Shown piece by piece: positions 1 through 7,492 of a DNA stretch of 9,829 nucleotides (positions are counted from its first letter, which is position 1; each line of letters starts with the position of its first letter). Source of the DNA: Candidatus Bathyarchaeota archaeon (GTDB taxonomy: Archaea; Thermoproteota; Bathyarchaeia; Bathyarchaeales; Bathycorpusculaceae); NCBI GenBank assembly GCA_030672945.1, contig DAOVFL010000025.1, forward strand, positions 1 to 9,829, given 5' to 3'. The notes below the pieces were generated by a model. The model did not search any database and was not told the origin of the DNA. It was given only the letters and a program-made list of their open reading frames with translations. The position numbers and the translations under genes were made by a program.

Positions 1-1058
1 TCATCTATTGCCGATACTGGAAACTCAACTTTCTTCAAGCCAGTTTTACCATGCAAAGTGCCGACTAACCTGATCAAACGATGAATATCCGTTGTAACAA
101 CAGTGTCAATTTCTGCAGATTGCAATCTGGCGCTGTGCTCCGCTATTTTTCTCCAAGTTTCAAAACCGATTCCTCTAACAGCACCCCAGCTTCGTCTGTT
201 CGACAAGTTCCTGAGAATTGTATCCTTATTCTTCAATATCTTCTCAGCCTTCCTTTTCGTTAGCCCGATTTCCATAAGGTTTTCTTCGTCGGCGTTAAGA
301 ATGAAGCTTTGCATTCCCAACGTCAGACGCTTTCTCCAGCCAAACTCATCCGACAGTGAACCGTGATAAGAGGATGACCCTCCCAAATCTTTCTTGTTTA
401 AGCCATGAAAATATACAGCTAGACCCAAACCAGAAACATAGTCAACGATTTCTTTGCGTGCGACAGTGTCAAGCGTCCTTACAGCTTTGCATTCAACGTG
501 AACATGGTAACCACGATGCCCAGAAAAAAAAGTATATATGTTCTTTTCTGAAAAACCAAAATCCCGCATTAACATATCCAGAAGCTTTATAGTCTCCATT
601 TTGGCGGAATCCAAACAAATTTCACAAGGCCAAGTGCTCACTTCAAACTTTTCGCTACCGCAAACGGGACACTTGCTTGGAGTAAATCCCTTTCCTGTTA
701 AACCACAAACACCACAAACCCAATTGTCATGAACCTTATCGCAAGGAGTTGGAATATGATCAGCATCAATATCAAAAACCAAATCCGCGCCCAGCCAGCC
801 CTTCCGGTCCATATCAGCCTCAGGATGTTCATAATAAGCACATGAACAATAAGCATCCGATGGAACAGTATTCTGCAAAAACTCCTTCAGCTCGTCGCTG
901 CGTCTAAAACTTTTATGACGAAGCATCCAACCTTCAAACAAGGCAAAACCGAATTCACGCCTACCAATCATTGAAATGGAATTGTCTAATGAATACCCCT
1001 TCAGGTAGTAATCATGGAAGATTTCTTGCGTAAAAGCAACTGATTTCAAATTTCTCAA
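1..1058 (-). CDS. priS: DNA primase small (catalytic) subunit PriS, 3' end cut off by the window
   Basis: This is the catalytic subunit of the archaeal/eukaryotic-type primase, which with PriL makes the primers for DNA replication. The minus-strand frame is open from 1145 to the left edge, so the C-terminus lies outside the window; about 352 residues are visible, against a usual total near 350-400. Numbering from TTG 1058, the metal-binding acidic motif is LVFDIDAD (residues 93-100). A cysteine-rich insert follows (CGVCG near 115-119, CPVCG near 130-134, CEIC near 145-148), probably zinc-binding. The signature SGHRGYHVHV is at 179-188, and the later TTDIHRLIRLVGTLHGKTG is just before the edge. 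No ATG precedes the conserved N-terminal FHDYY region. TTG 1058 or TTG 1049 is the most likely start, while GTG 1145 would add a phenylalanine-rich, unconserved-looking stretch. An eight-T run inside the gene (523-530) does not break the frame. The family call is very secure; the start is not. Confidence 0.95.
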   Translation of the reverse strand, partial: MRNLKSVAFTQEIFHDYYLKGYSLDNSISMIGRREFGFALFEGWMLRHKSFRRSDELKEFLQNTVPSDAYCSCAYYEHPEADMDRKGWLGADLVFDIDADHIPTPCDKVHDNWVCGVCGLTGKGFTPSKCPVCGSEKFEVSTWPCEICLDSAKMETIKLLDMLMRDFGFSEKNIYTFFSGHRGYHVHVECKAVRTLDTVARKEIVDYVSGLGLAVYFHGLNKKDLGGSSSYHGSLSDEFGWRKRLTLGMQSFILNADEENLMEIGLTKRKAEKILKNKDTILRNLSNRRSWGAVRGIGFETWRKIAEHSARLQSAEIDTVVTTDIHRLIRLVGTLHGKTGLKKVEFPVSAID

Positions 1059-1230
1059 TGTTTTAGTGACGGCAACGAAAAAAAATGTTTCGTTTCCAAA
1101 CAAGCAATAGTTCCAGTTATAACTCGAGAAGAAAAACTGGTTCACCTACCTTTTGGATTTTATTCCCGTCATTCTCTTTCTCTCAACAGTCGTAGCGCGC
1201 CCTCTTCATGGTGGACACAATCAAATCTAG

Positions 1231-1241
1231 CTTATACTATT
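1231..1241 (-). promoter_or_regulatory. Possible TATA-like element for priS
   Basis: On the minus strand this reads AATAGTATAAG, an A/T-rich stretch in a less A/T-rich background. If it is an archaeal TATA box, transcription would start near 1205-1215. That leaves a leader of about 65 bases to GTG 1145 or about 150 bases to TTG 1058. No clear purine-rich BRE is visible, so this is tentative. Confidence 0.2.
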
Positions 1242-1542
1242 TGTTGCTCATCTTCATCGACTCTTTCTGCCGTAGCGAAATGGTGGTCGTCATTTGAACC
1301 AGCAGGTTACATATACAAGAGTTTTTGATACTACTTTGTCCACGCGACAGCATAACATAGAGCACGCCTTTTGCCCTGCGGCATTTCGTTGTTGTCTTAT
1401 AATGTGGCGCATACTGCTCCGAAATTTAACAGCCATTTCTTTCGTTAATCTCAATCCCTGCAAAGAGATCATTCGTGTCAACTCACGTTCTATCTTTCTC
1501 TTTCAAGAAGGCACTTGTAATCACAGTCAGCTTGGCAACAAG

Positions 1543-1550
1543 TTTTTATA
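1543..1550 (+). promoter_or_regulatory. TATA-like box just upstream of the GT-C gene
   Basis: TTTTTATA is centred about 22 bases before the ATG at 1569. Archaeal transcription normally begins about 25 bases downstream of the TATA centre, so the transcript would start at or next to the start codon (leaderless or nearly so). A GAGG at 1564-1567 lies too close to the ATG for a normal Shine-Dalgarno; it would fit an in-frame GTG at 1578 better. Confidence 0.3.
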
Positions 1551-1568
1551 GGTTCTACATTCAGAGGA

Positions 1569-3755
1569 ATGACTGAAGTGAAAACTATCAGACAACAAGG
1601 AAACATCCTTCAATCTGTCAGATATCCCTCCAATAAAGTGTTTTCAACCGTTCTGGTTATCTCTATTGGGATAGTGAACCTCTTTGTTTTCCTACCTTAC
1701 CTTAGAGGGGAATTGCTTATTGGCTGGGATACGCCAATTTACATGTACAGTGTCTTTTACGTCGAGAAATATGGCGTTGCCGCTACTTTCACGACTGGTG
1801 TAATCGACAAGCCCCTTTTTGCATTGATCCTCTGCGGGTTTTCTAAGCTTAGCGGGAGTTCAGAGCAGTTGCTTAAAGTGACACCGATGATTTTCGCATC
1901 TCTCTACATTGCTTCAATCTTTTTGTTGTCGAGAGAAGGCTCTCACGATTCTTCTTTGGCTGCATTAACGGCTTTGCTTTCTTCTTGCGCCTTCGCCACT
2001 CTGAGATTAGCTAATGAAGTTCAGCCCCATTTTTTAGCCTTAAGTTTTATGATGATAAGTATGTTCTTTCATCTGAAGTACGTTAACAGTGGAAATAAGA
2101 GATACGCCATTTTCTCCATGATCGCCACCTTGTTTATGTTTGGAATACACCCTCTTGCCTACGGAATGTATATTGTGATTTTAGTGATTTCTTTTTTAAT
2201 GGCACGAGTAAAAAGATCACAGAGATGCAAGAGGGAAATGATTGGCACCATTGCTTGCATTATTCCTCTGGCAGGAGTCATGCTATTTTTGCTTTTCACC
2301 TCACTTACTCCGGTCGTCATTTTGGCTGAAAGTCTTTTACACCCACGGGTGATTTCACTAGGGACATCTCACCGCAAGTTAGTGACTGATCTAACTCTGT
2401 GCATACCCCTTCTCATCTTTTCGGCAGTAGGCGTTGCGGTCCTTCTCCGATCTAAGAGGGACACGTTTAGAAGAATGTTGTTAGCTTGGACTTTGTCCTT
2501 CTCTCTTGCTCTTCTGTTATGTACATTACTCGGTACCACTTTTGCAAACCGTTTTGTCGTTACCCTTCCGTTACCTATCCTAGTTGCTTATGGATATAGA
2601 GGTTGGCCAAAAAAAGCGCACCTGAAATACTTCATATTAATAGCAATTCTAGTAATGAACTTCTCGATTGCCACACGTTACCAGCTAGACGTTAAACCTT
2701 GGATAGACAAGGAACTAAGAGATGAATTAGTTTGGGTCAGAGAAAACTTGGGAGACAAAATAATTGTTCCAGTATGTCCATTCGGTGCTGCGGCCAATGG
2801 GTATTGGGTGTCAGGTATCGTAGGGGACTACATCTATTATGGTGAAGTCCTACCGCTTCTAGCCAGAAAGCCAGAGAGCTACTATGGTTATCCAGGTCTT
2901 GACACAAACTTATATTGGAAGAGACTTCAGGATGATGGAGTTTTGAAAAACTTAGCAGAGTACAAAATTGTTCTGGTTGGCGGCGTGTATTTGCTCGGAG
3001 TAGTTGATGAGCAGATAGCTGAAAGGGTAGAGAACCACGACATCTACATTGTTAACCAGTCAATTGTTTCCAATGAATCGAAGATAGATTATTACTATCA
3101 GATTTGGCGTAAATTCAAAGATACTAAGATAGCGATCATCGGAGAGGATCGGGCGACCACCAAAAAAATCCTGTACGAGCTGTGGATATCACCTGTTCCC
3201 GCTTGGCTAGTCATCCCCCAGAATATTGAGGACCTAGGGACTGCACGCCTACCAGTGTTCAACAACTCGAACAAATACGACCTTTTGATTCTCACTGACT
3301 GGAATGCAAACCAAGACAAAAAGGAAGCTGAAAAGCTACTACGGTATTTCACTGAAGGCTGTGCCATAGTTGCTACATCCCAAAGCGTATACGAACTCTA
3401 CAATGGTTCACCACAAATCGTTGAAGAAATTTTTGGAATAGAAAAAGCATATCCGTCTAGTGTTGACGACTCAAATATAACCTATTGCTGTCAACACTAC
3501 GTTACCTCCTATATTTCAATTCCGCTCGAAAGCACTGGAGCCGAATGTGGCGTTCCGGTTAGCAACTTGACTAATGCCAAAGGTATCGCAACAGTTGCTT
3601 CATCTGACGAGTTATATCTTTTGGTCATCAACCAAAGAAATGAAACGAGAGCTGCTCATTTCGGGTTAAGGTTGTCGGAGATGAATGAAAACGACGTAGT
3701 AATCTTCAAAAGACTTCTCTTATGGGCCTTGCATCTAGAGGATTGCTTGAAATGA
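1569..3755 (+). CDS. GT-C-like polytopic membrane glycosyltransferase with a C-terminal GATase1-like domain
   Basis: This 728-residue protein probably transfers sugar from a lipid-phosphate donor on the extracytoplasmic face of the membrane. About ten hydrophobic segments lie between residues 25 and 366. The first (25-45) is followed at once by IGWDTPIY (51-58), placing an Asp in the first outer loop where GT-C enzymes keep catalytic acid residues. A soluble tail starts after KPWID (376-380). Its last part has alternating strand/helix character: KIAIIGED (520-527), KYDLLILTDWNA (569-580), EGCAIVATSQSVYEL (596-610), and an ending of the form HFGL...FKRLLLWAL. That resembles class I glutamine-amidotransferase-like (ThuA/GATase1-like) folds, without an obvious catalytic Cys-His pair. 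The N-terminal and middle parts match the 507-residue protein at 5966-7489, which lacks this extra domain. The gene stands alone, followed by a 335-base gap. The membrane and GT-C assignment is moderate; donor, acceptor and tail role are unknown. Confidence 0.7.
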   Translation: MTEVKTIRQQGNILQSVRYPSNKVFSTVLVISIGIVNLFVFLPYLRGELLIGWDTPIYMYSVFYVEKYGVAATFTTGVIDKPLFALILCGFSKLSGSSEQLLKVTPMIFASLYIASIFLLSREGSHDSSLAALTALLSSCAFATLRLANEVQPHFLALSFMMISMFFHLKYVNSGNKRYAIFSMIATLFMFGIHPLAYGMYIVILVISFLMARVKRSQRCKREMIGTIACIIPLAGVMLFLLFTSLTPVVILAESLLHPRVISLGTSHRKLVTDLTLCIPLLIFSAVGVAVLLRSKRDTFRRMLLAWTLSFSLALLLCTLLGTTFANRFVVTLPLPILVAYGYRGWPKKAHLKYFILIAILVMNFSIATRYQLDVKPWIDKELRDELVWVRENLGDKIIVPVCPFGAAANGYWVSGIVGDYIYYGEVLPLLARKPESYYGYPGLDTNLYWKRLQDDGVLKNLAEYKIVLVGGVYLLGVVDEQIAERVENHDIYIVNQSIVSNESKIDYYYQIWRKFKDTKIAIIGEDRATTKKILYELWISPVPAWLVIPQNIEDLGTARLPVFNNSNKYDLLILTDWNANQDKKEAEKLLRYFTEGCAIVATSQSVYELYNGSPQIVEEIFGIEKAYPSSVDDSNITYCCQHYVTSYISIPLESTGAECGVPVSNLTNAKGIATVASSDELYLLVINQRNETRAAHFGLRLSEMNENDVVIFKRLLLWALHLEDCLK

Positions 3756-3963
3756 AAATTGCGCGTGCACGAGAAATGAAATCCAAGTCCACTTTTGGTT
3801 TGGAAACCAGATACATAAATCTAGTTCAAAAATGACTTGCAGAACAGATCACCCACTGGAAAAAGACTTACCCAGTTCAAGAGGAATTGCCCCATACCAA
3901 AACCTGCAAGAAACTGCATGTGCGCTAGATATTTGCGTGGATTTGGACTAGTCAGACCAAATG

Positions 3964-3971
3964 TTTTTTTT
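3964..3971 (+). terminator. Oligo-T tract, possible archaeal terminator
   Basis: An uninterrupted run of eight T lies about 210 bases after the stop of the GT-C gene. Archaeal RNA polymerase can terminate at oligo-T tracts without a hairpin, so this could end the upstream transcript before the next promoter. There is no stem-loop directly before it. Confidence 0.35.
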
Positions 3972-4024
3972 CAAGCGTGCCAGATCAGCAGAAAGAAATT
4001 CTGTTACGCAGAGCTAGCGAATGT

Positions 4025-4045
4025 CACCCGTAATTTTTTACGGTG
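4025..4045 (+). repeat. Small inverted repeat (CCGTAA / TTACGG) upstream of the operon
   Basis: A perfect six-base stem, CCGTAA (4028-4033) and TTACGG (4038-4043), encloses a TTTT loop; with one bulged C it extends to a CAC/GTG base. It lies about 12 bases upstream of the TATA-like box of the downstream operon. It could be a terminator-like hairpin or a regulator site. Confidence 0.4.
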
Positions 4046-4056
4046 AAAGAACATAA

Positions 4057-4066
4057 GATTAAAATG
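4057..4066 (+). promoter_or_regulatory. TATA-like box for the glycosyltransferase operon
   Basis: GATTAAAATG, with core TTAAAA at 4059-4064, is centred about 29 bases before the ATG at 4091. That spacing predicts a transcript starting a few bases before the start codon. A second A/T stretch, CTTAAAAG near 4073-4080, is too close to the start to act at the normal distance. AGGA at 4084-4087 is only 3 bases from the ATG. Confidence 0.35.
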
Positions 4067-4090
4067 TCAACAGCTTAAAAGTTAGGAAGT

Positions 4091-4786
4091 ATGCCAAATC
4101 AATATTTAGCGATCATCCCTGCCTTTAATGAGGAAAAAAGTATAGCAGCAGTTATTCATAATACAAACAAGTATGTGAACCAAGTACTTGTGGTTGATGA
4201 TCAGTCCACAGATAGCACTCGAAAAATTGCAAGACTTCACGGTGCGATTGTCATTTCCCACCCAAGAAATAAGGGTGTAGGCGCCGCCATGAGAACGGGG
4301 ATAGCCTACGCTAAGAGATTAGAGCCAAATATTGTTGTGATAATAGATGCTGATGGACAACACAAACCACATGACATACCTCGTCTGATACGGCCTATCA
4401 TAGCTGGAGAAGCAGATCTTGTGTTGGGGTCACGTTTTTTATATGGAAAGCCAGTAAATATGTCACAGATAAAGAAGGTGGGGAACATACTCACAACATT
4501 TGCAACAAGTCTTTTGGCAGGGGTGAAGTTCACGGATACACAGACTGGGTTTAGAGCCTTTAACAGAAAGGTTCTCTTATCTCTAGATCTTGTTTCCGAT
4601 TTTACATACACTCAAGAAATGATTCTCGCTGTTTGTCATAAAGGGTTTCGTTGCACCGAGGTGGCCATTCAAATGCACACTCGAAGGTATGGAAAATCTA
4701 AAGTTGCTTCAAAACCCAGTTTATATGCTTTAAAAGTTCTAGTGATAATGTTTTCTACGTATCTACGGTTGAAAATTCATCGGTGA
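4091..4786 (+). CDS. GT2 glycosyltransferase, dolichyl/polyprenyl-phosphate sugar synthase type
   Basis: This 231-residue enzyme has the short soluble form of the GT2 family that moves mannose or glucose from a nucleotide sugar to dolichyl (polyprenyl) phosphate at the inner membrane face. Motifs appear in family order: IIPAFNEE (8-15), VVDDQSTDST (34-43) for nucleotide binding, IIDADGQH (84-91) carrying the DxD-type metal site, LGSRFLYG (111-118), and TQTGFRAFNR (150-159). No transmembrane anchor is evident apart from a mildly hydrophobic C-terminal stretch, so it is probably peripheral. It is the first gene of a four-gene operon, with 10 bases to the next gene. Its product, a lipid-linked monosaccharide, is the usual donor for GT-C enzymes, and two GT-C-like proteins lie nearby. 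Family confidence is high; which sugar it uses cannot be read from sequence. Confidence 0.92.
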   Translation: MPNQYLAIIPAFNEEKSIAAVIHNTNKYVNQVLVVDDQSTDSTRKIARLHGAIVISHPRNKGVGAAMRTGIAYAKRLEPNIVVIIDADGQHKPHDIPRLIRPIIAGEADLVLGSRFLYGKPVNMSQIKKVGNILTTFATSLLAGVKFTDTQTGFRAFNRKVLLSLDLVSDFTYTQEMILAVCHKGFRCTEVAIQMHTRRYGKSKVASKPSLYALKVLVIMFSTYLRLKIHR

Positions 4787-4796
4787 AACTATAACA

Positions 4797-5978
4797 ATGA
4801 ATATCGTTTGGACTTTGACAATCATATGGATAGTCTCATTTGTAGTATTCATATTGATTTATTTCGGATATTTTCTTCTGATTTTTGCCTTAGCTAAATT
4901 GAAAGGAAAGAAAACTGAAACAGTTGATGAATTCACACCTTTCATATCTATTCTTATTCCCTGCTACAATGTGGGCTCAGTGATTGATTACAAAATTAAA
5001 AATACCTTTGACATTGATTATCCTGAAAAAAAATTTGAAATAATAGCGGTTGAATCCGGTTCCACTGATAATACATACCCAAAACTCAAGAAGCATGCAG
5101 AGCAAGGGAAAATAAAGCTGATTAGACAACCTAAAAGATTAGGGAAACCCTCAGCGATAAACAAAGGACTCGAAGAATGTAGAGGAGAAATAATAGTGTT
5201 AACAGATGCAGATGCAAAGGTGGAGAAAAATGCTATACGCGAACTCATCAAAAATTTTGCCGACCAAGGAGTTGGGGCCGCGGTAGCGGACGTAATAATC
5301 GTTTCAGGAGAAACTACGGCAAGTCAGATGAACCAACTATTTTATCATTATTTCCGACAAAAGCCTAGAATATGGGAATCCGAACTTGATTCTGTTTCTT
5401 TCTGCTCAGGGCATTTATTGGCATTCTACAAGAATATTGTAGGAAAGATAGACGAAGACATCCTTAATGATGACCGGTACATCCTCTTAAAAACGAGAAG
5501 CAAAGGTTATCGTTGCATATGCGAGCCTTCATCTCATGCATATGAAGCTGATGCAGGAAATTTTTCAAGCCAAATAACGCAAAAACGACGTACAACAGCT
5601 GGAGCTATTCAAGGTACAATTAGGTTTAAAAATATCCTGATGAACCCAAAATACGGTTTTTTCGGAATTTTCATCCTCCCTTTCAACTTTTTAAGAGTTG
5701 TTTTCCTTCCATTCCTTCTGTTATTGTTAGAAATTCTCTCTCCAATAGCAATCTGGACTTTGTTGCCATCTGATTGGATGTTATGGTTTGTTATAGTTAT
5801 TATCAGTCTATTGCTTTGCCTTGTAAGTCATCCTCGAAAGGTATTCCTTTCTCTCTTGTATGGCATCATTGTTCAAATCGCAGTTATTATTGGCATATTA
5901 GATTACATATTCAGAAGATATAGCTCTCTATGGGTGAGGGCAGGTAGTGCTTGGGATGAGATAGCATGGAAAACCTAA
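4797..5978 (+). CDS. Membrane-anchored GT2 glycosyltransferase (cellulose-synthase-like/BcsA superfamily)
   Basis: This 393-residue protein has one N-terminal membrane segment (about 7-32), a cytoplasmic GT-A domain (about 48-270) and about three C-terminal membrane segments (roughly 290-318, 327-345, 350-372). That is the layout of membrane GT2 enzymes that build polysaccharides or lipid-linked oligosaccharides. Motifs seen are ISILIPCYNVG (50-60), VESGSTDNT (85-93), LGKPSAINKGL (115-125), LTDADA (135-140) with the metal-binding DxD, FCSGHLLAFYK (202-212) and NDDRY (224-228) in the usual acceptor/catalytic Asp area. The position of the QxxRW motif of processive synthases reads QKRRT (262-266): Gln and Arg are kept but Trp is missing, so long-chain processive synthesis is uncertain. 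Its 3' end overlaps the next gene by 13 bases, indicating co-expression. GT2 assignment is firm; substrate is unknown. Confidence 0.88.
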   Translation: MNIVWTLTIIWIVSFVVFILIYFGYFLLIFALAKLKGKKTETVDEFTPFISILIPCYNVGSVIDYKIKNTFDIDYPEKKFEIIAVESGSTDNTYPKLKKHAEQGKIKLIRQPKRLGKPSAINKGLEECRGEIIVLTDADAKVEKNAIRELIKNFADQGVGAAVADVIIVSGETTASQMNQLFYHYFRQKPRIWESELDSVSFCSGHLLAFYKNIVGKIDEDILNDDRYILLKTRSKGYRCICEPSSHAYEADAGNFSSQITQKRRTTAGAIQGTIRFKNILMNPKYGFFGIFILPFNFLRVVFLPFLLLLLEILSPIAIWTLLPSDWMLWFVIVIISLLLCLVSHPRKVFLSLLYGIIVQIAVIIGILDYIFRRYSSLWVRAGSAWDEIAWKT

Positions 5979-7489
5979 TCAGAAAGTCACAATTATATAT
6001 CAGAAACCGACATTCCCTTGCTCTCCTTGTAGCATTATTCCTTATTTTGGATTCCTTAGTTTTCATTTTGCCATATTACTTAAGAGGATTTAAAAACCCG
6101 GTTGGTTGGGACACTGCTTGGTATATCCGTAACATGCGACTAATCGATGAACAGGGATTGTATAAATTCTTTCTAGAAACGCATGAAATAAACCTCTTTT
6201 GCATCCTAGAGTACTTGTTTGCTTCAGCTTTCAACGTTTCTTTCAGGTTAACCGAAACGATACTACCCATAGTAATTTCATTGCTGTTCACTTTAGTCAA
6301 TTTTCAAATAGTTAAAAGATTTACTGGTTCACGGAAACTGTCATTGGTTGCCATGGCATTTACAATAATTGATTACAATATTGTGAGGATGGCCACGGAT
6401 CTTCACAGAAACCTTTTTTGTTTACTTTTATGTGAAGTAGCGATTTTCTTGATCCTTCCGCGCTTTTTAAAATACTCCAATAAAAAGGATTACTTTGTGT
6501 TTGTTACTCTAATGACAATGGCGGGATTATCTCAGATGGAGACTTTTGCAATAACTGTTTTTGTGCTTTTCACTTTGCTTCTCTTATACATCCGAAAAAA
6601 ATCGTTCAAAACTGCAAAATTGTTGCTTCTATGTTTGCTTACTCCTACTTTGATTGTCTTGGTATGTGAAATCTCATTCTTACCGATTTTTGTGCAGGAA
6701 CATATTGTTTTCAACCCATCGAAATGGTGGTATCGCCAAAATTTTGTCGCGGAACCATGGTGTTATTTGGTCTCTTTCGGCGCAGGGTTAATCCCTTTAT
6801 ATGCTGCCGGAATGTATGATTTAACAAAGAAAACAAGTAGAACTTCGGAAAACCATCAATATTTGCTTATTTTTCTTTGGAACGTTATTGTTGCAGCTTG
6901 TTCGTTTTTACCATTGTTTGGCGTTAGAATCCCAGGTTGGAGGTTTTTACTTTTGACAACTGTTGCACCAGTTGCAGCTCTTGGCTTTAGCAGACTTTTC
7001 CTTGAGAAAAAATCCTTTTCAAAAAGGAAGGCATTAATACTAGTAGTCTTAGTCGCGATATCATTGTGCACGATTATATTGAGCCAAATTGAAAGTTACA
7101 AACCATGGATCTCTGAGGATGTATATGGAAAAATGGTGTTGATAAACAATGCAAACCGGAATAAATCAAACGTAATATTTGTTATATGTTTTGACTATGG
7201 CTGGCGAACTTTCGAATCAGCTAGCCTTTATCGTAACTGGATTTACGCAGTTGTGGGTACTAGAACCAACATCTATTTCGGTGACGTTAACTGTCTAACA
7301 AAGCTGCAGCCTACAGATTTTGAAAATCCATTTCTAAACAGTACTTCACATGTTTTTTGGAATGAATTGGAAGATTTCACATTAGATAACGCTCGAATTT
7401 ACACAATTGAAAACTGGTACAAAAATCCGCTCAATGAAACTTACTTAATGGAAGTTGAACCGGGTATTTATTTCATGGAGCTTGACTAG
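5966..7489 (+). CDS. GT-C-like polytopic membrane glycosyltransferase, short form
   Basis: This 507-residue membrane protein has about ten hydrophobic segments from residue 18 to 372. The opening matches the 728-residue protein at 1569-3755: a first membrane segment ending in LPYYLRG (35-41), then VGWDTAWY (46-53) against IGWDTPIY. Other matched points are GWRFLLLTTVAPVAALGF (324-341) against a NRFVVTLPLPILVAYGY-like stretch, KPWIS (379-383) against KPWID, and TNIYFGDV (434-441) against DYIYYGEV. The short soluble tail (about 380-507) stops where the longer relative continues into its extra C-terminal domain. By analogy with GT-C enzymes, the Asp of GWDT in the first outer loop is a catalytic candidate. 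It overlaps the membrane GT2 gene by 13 bases and lies 3 bases before the methyltransferase. It may transfer a lipid-linked sugar to a surface glycan. The relationship was judged by eye, so function is inference. Confidence 0.68.
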   Translation: MENLIRKSQLYIRNRHSLALLVALFLILDSLVFILPYYLRGFKNPVGWDTAWYIRNMRLIDEQGLYKFFLETHEINLFCILEYLFASAFNVSFRLTETILPIVISLLFTLVNFQIVKRFTGSRKLSLVAMAFTIIDYNIVRMATDLHRNLFCLLLCEVAIFLILPRFLKYSNKKDYFVFVTLMTMAGLSQMETFAITVFVLFTLLLLYIRKKSFKTAKLLLLCLLTPTLIVLVCEISFLPIFVQEHIVFNPSKWWYRQNFVAEPWCYLVSFGAGLIPLYAAGMYDLTKKTSRTSENHQYLLIFLWNVIVAACSFLPLFGVRIPGWRFLLLTTVAPVAALGFSRLFLEKKSFSKRKALILVVLVAISLCTIILSQIESYKPWISEDVYGKMVLINNANRNKSNVIFVICFDYGWRTFESASLYRNWIYAVVGTRTNIYFGDVNCLTKLQPTDFENPFLNSTSHVFWNELEDFTLDNARIYTIENWYKNPLNETYLMEVEPGIYFMELD

Positions 7490-7492
7490 CCG

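Larger units (their letters stand above)
1059..1568. other. Long intergenic region between divergent genes
   Basis: About 510 bases separate the priS start from the next plus-strand start (about 420 if GTG 1145 is used). Frames here give only short, cysteine-rich or low-complexity peptides on both strands, with no recognisable family. I see no tRNA, rRNA, CRISPR or obvious long inverted repeat. The region must hold promoters for both divergent genes; weak candidates are listed separately. Confidence 0.6.
3756..4090 (+). other. Intergenic region before the glycosyltransferase operon
   Basis: These 335 bases have no convincing gene. An ATG at 3752 overlaps the preceding stop as ATGA and opens a 27-codon frame (MKIARAREMKSKSTFGLE...) ending at 3835. 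The same frame downstream is interrupted at a TAG and a TAA but reads partly protein-like, so a decayed gene is possible but unproven. A 69-codon frame at 3837-4046 looks like chance. The region also holds an eight-T run, a small hairpin and a TATA-like box, listed separately. No tRNA cloverleaf was recognised. Confidence 0.5.

Noticed and set aside
515..540. Apparent frameshift in priS at the A8 run
   Set aside because: Counting eight bases exactly gives a continuous frame reading NIYTFFSGHRGYH, so the gene is intact here.
81..732. Several short plus-strand reading frames
   Set aside because: They lie opposite the priS coding frame, whose conserved motifs are unmistakable, so they are shadows.
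1290..1551. 85-codon plus and 63-codon minus frames in the divergent gap
   Set aside because: Neither starts at ATG with a credible signal, both look cysteine-rich or random, and they overlap each other without family features.
3837..4046. 69-codon plus-strand frame
   Set aside because: Basic, cysteine-rich composition with no recognisable motif, and it runs through the T8 tract and hairpin; likely chance.
3756..4090. tRNA-like stretches containing GTTCAA
   Set aside because: No acceptor, D-arm or anticodon stem pairs could be found around them.
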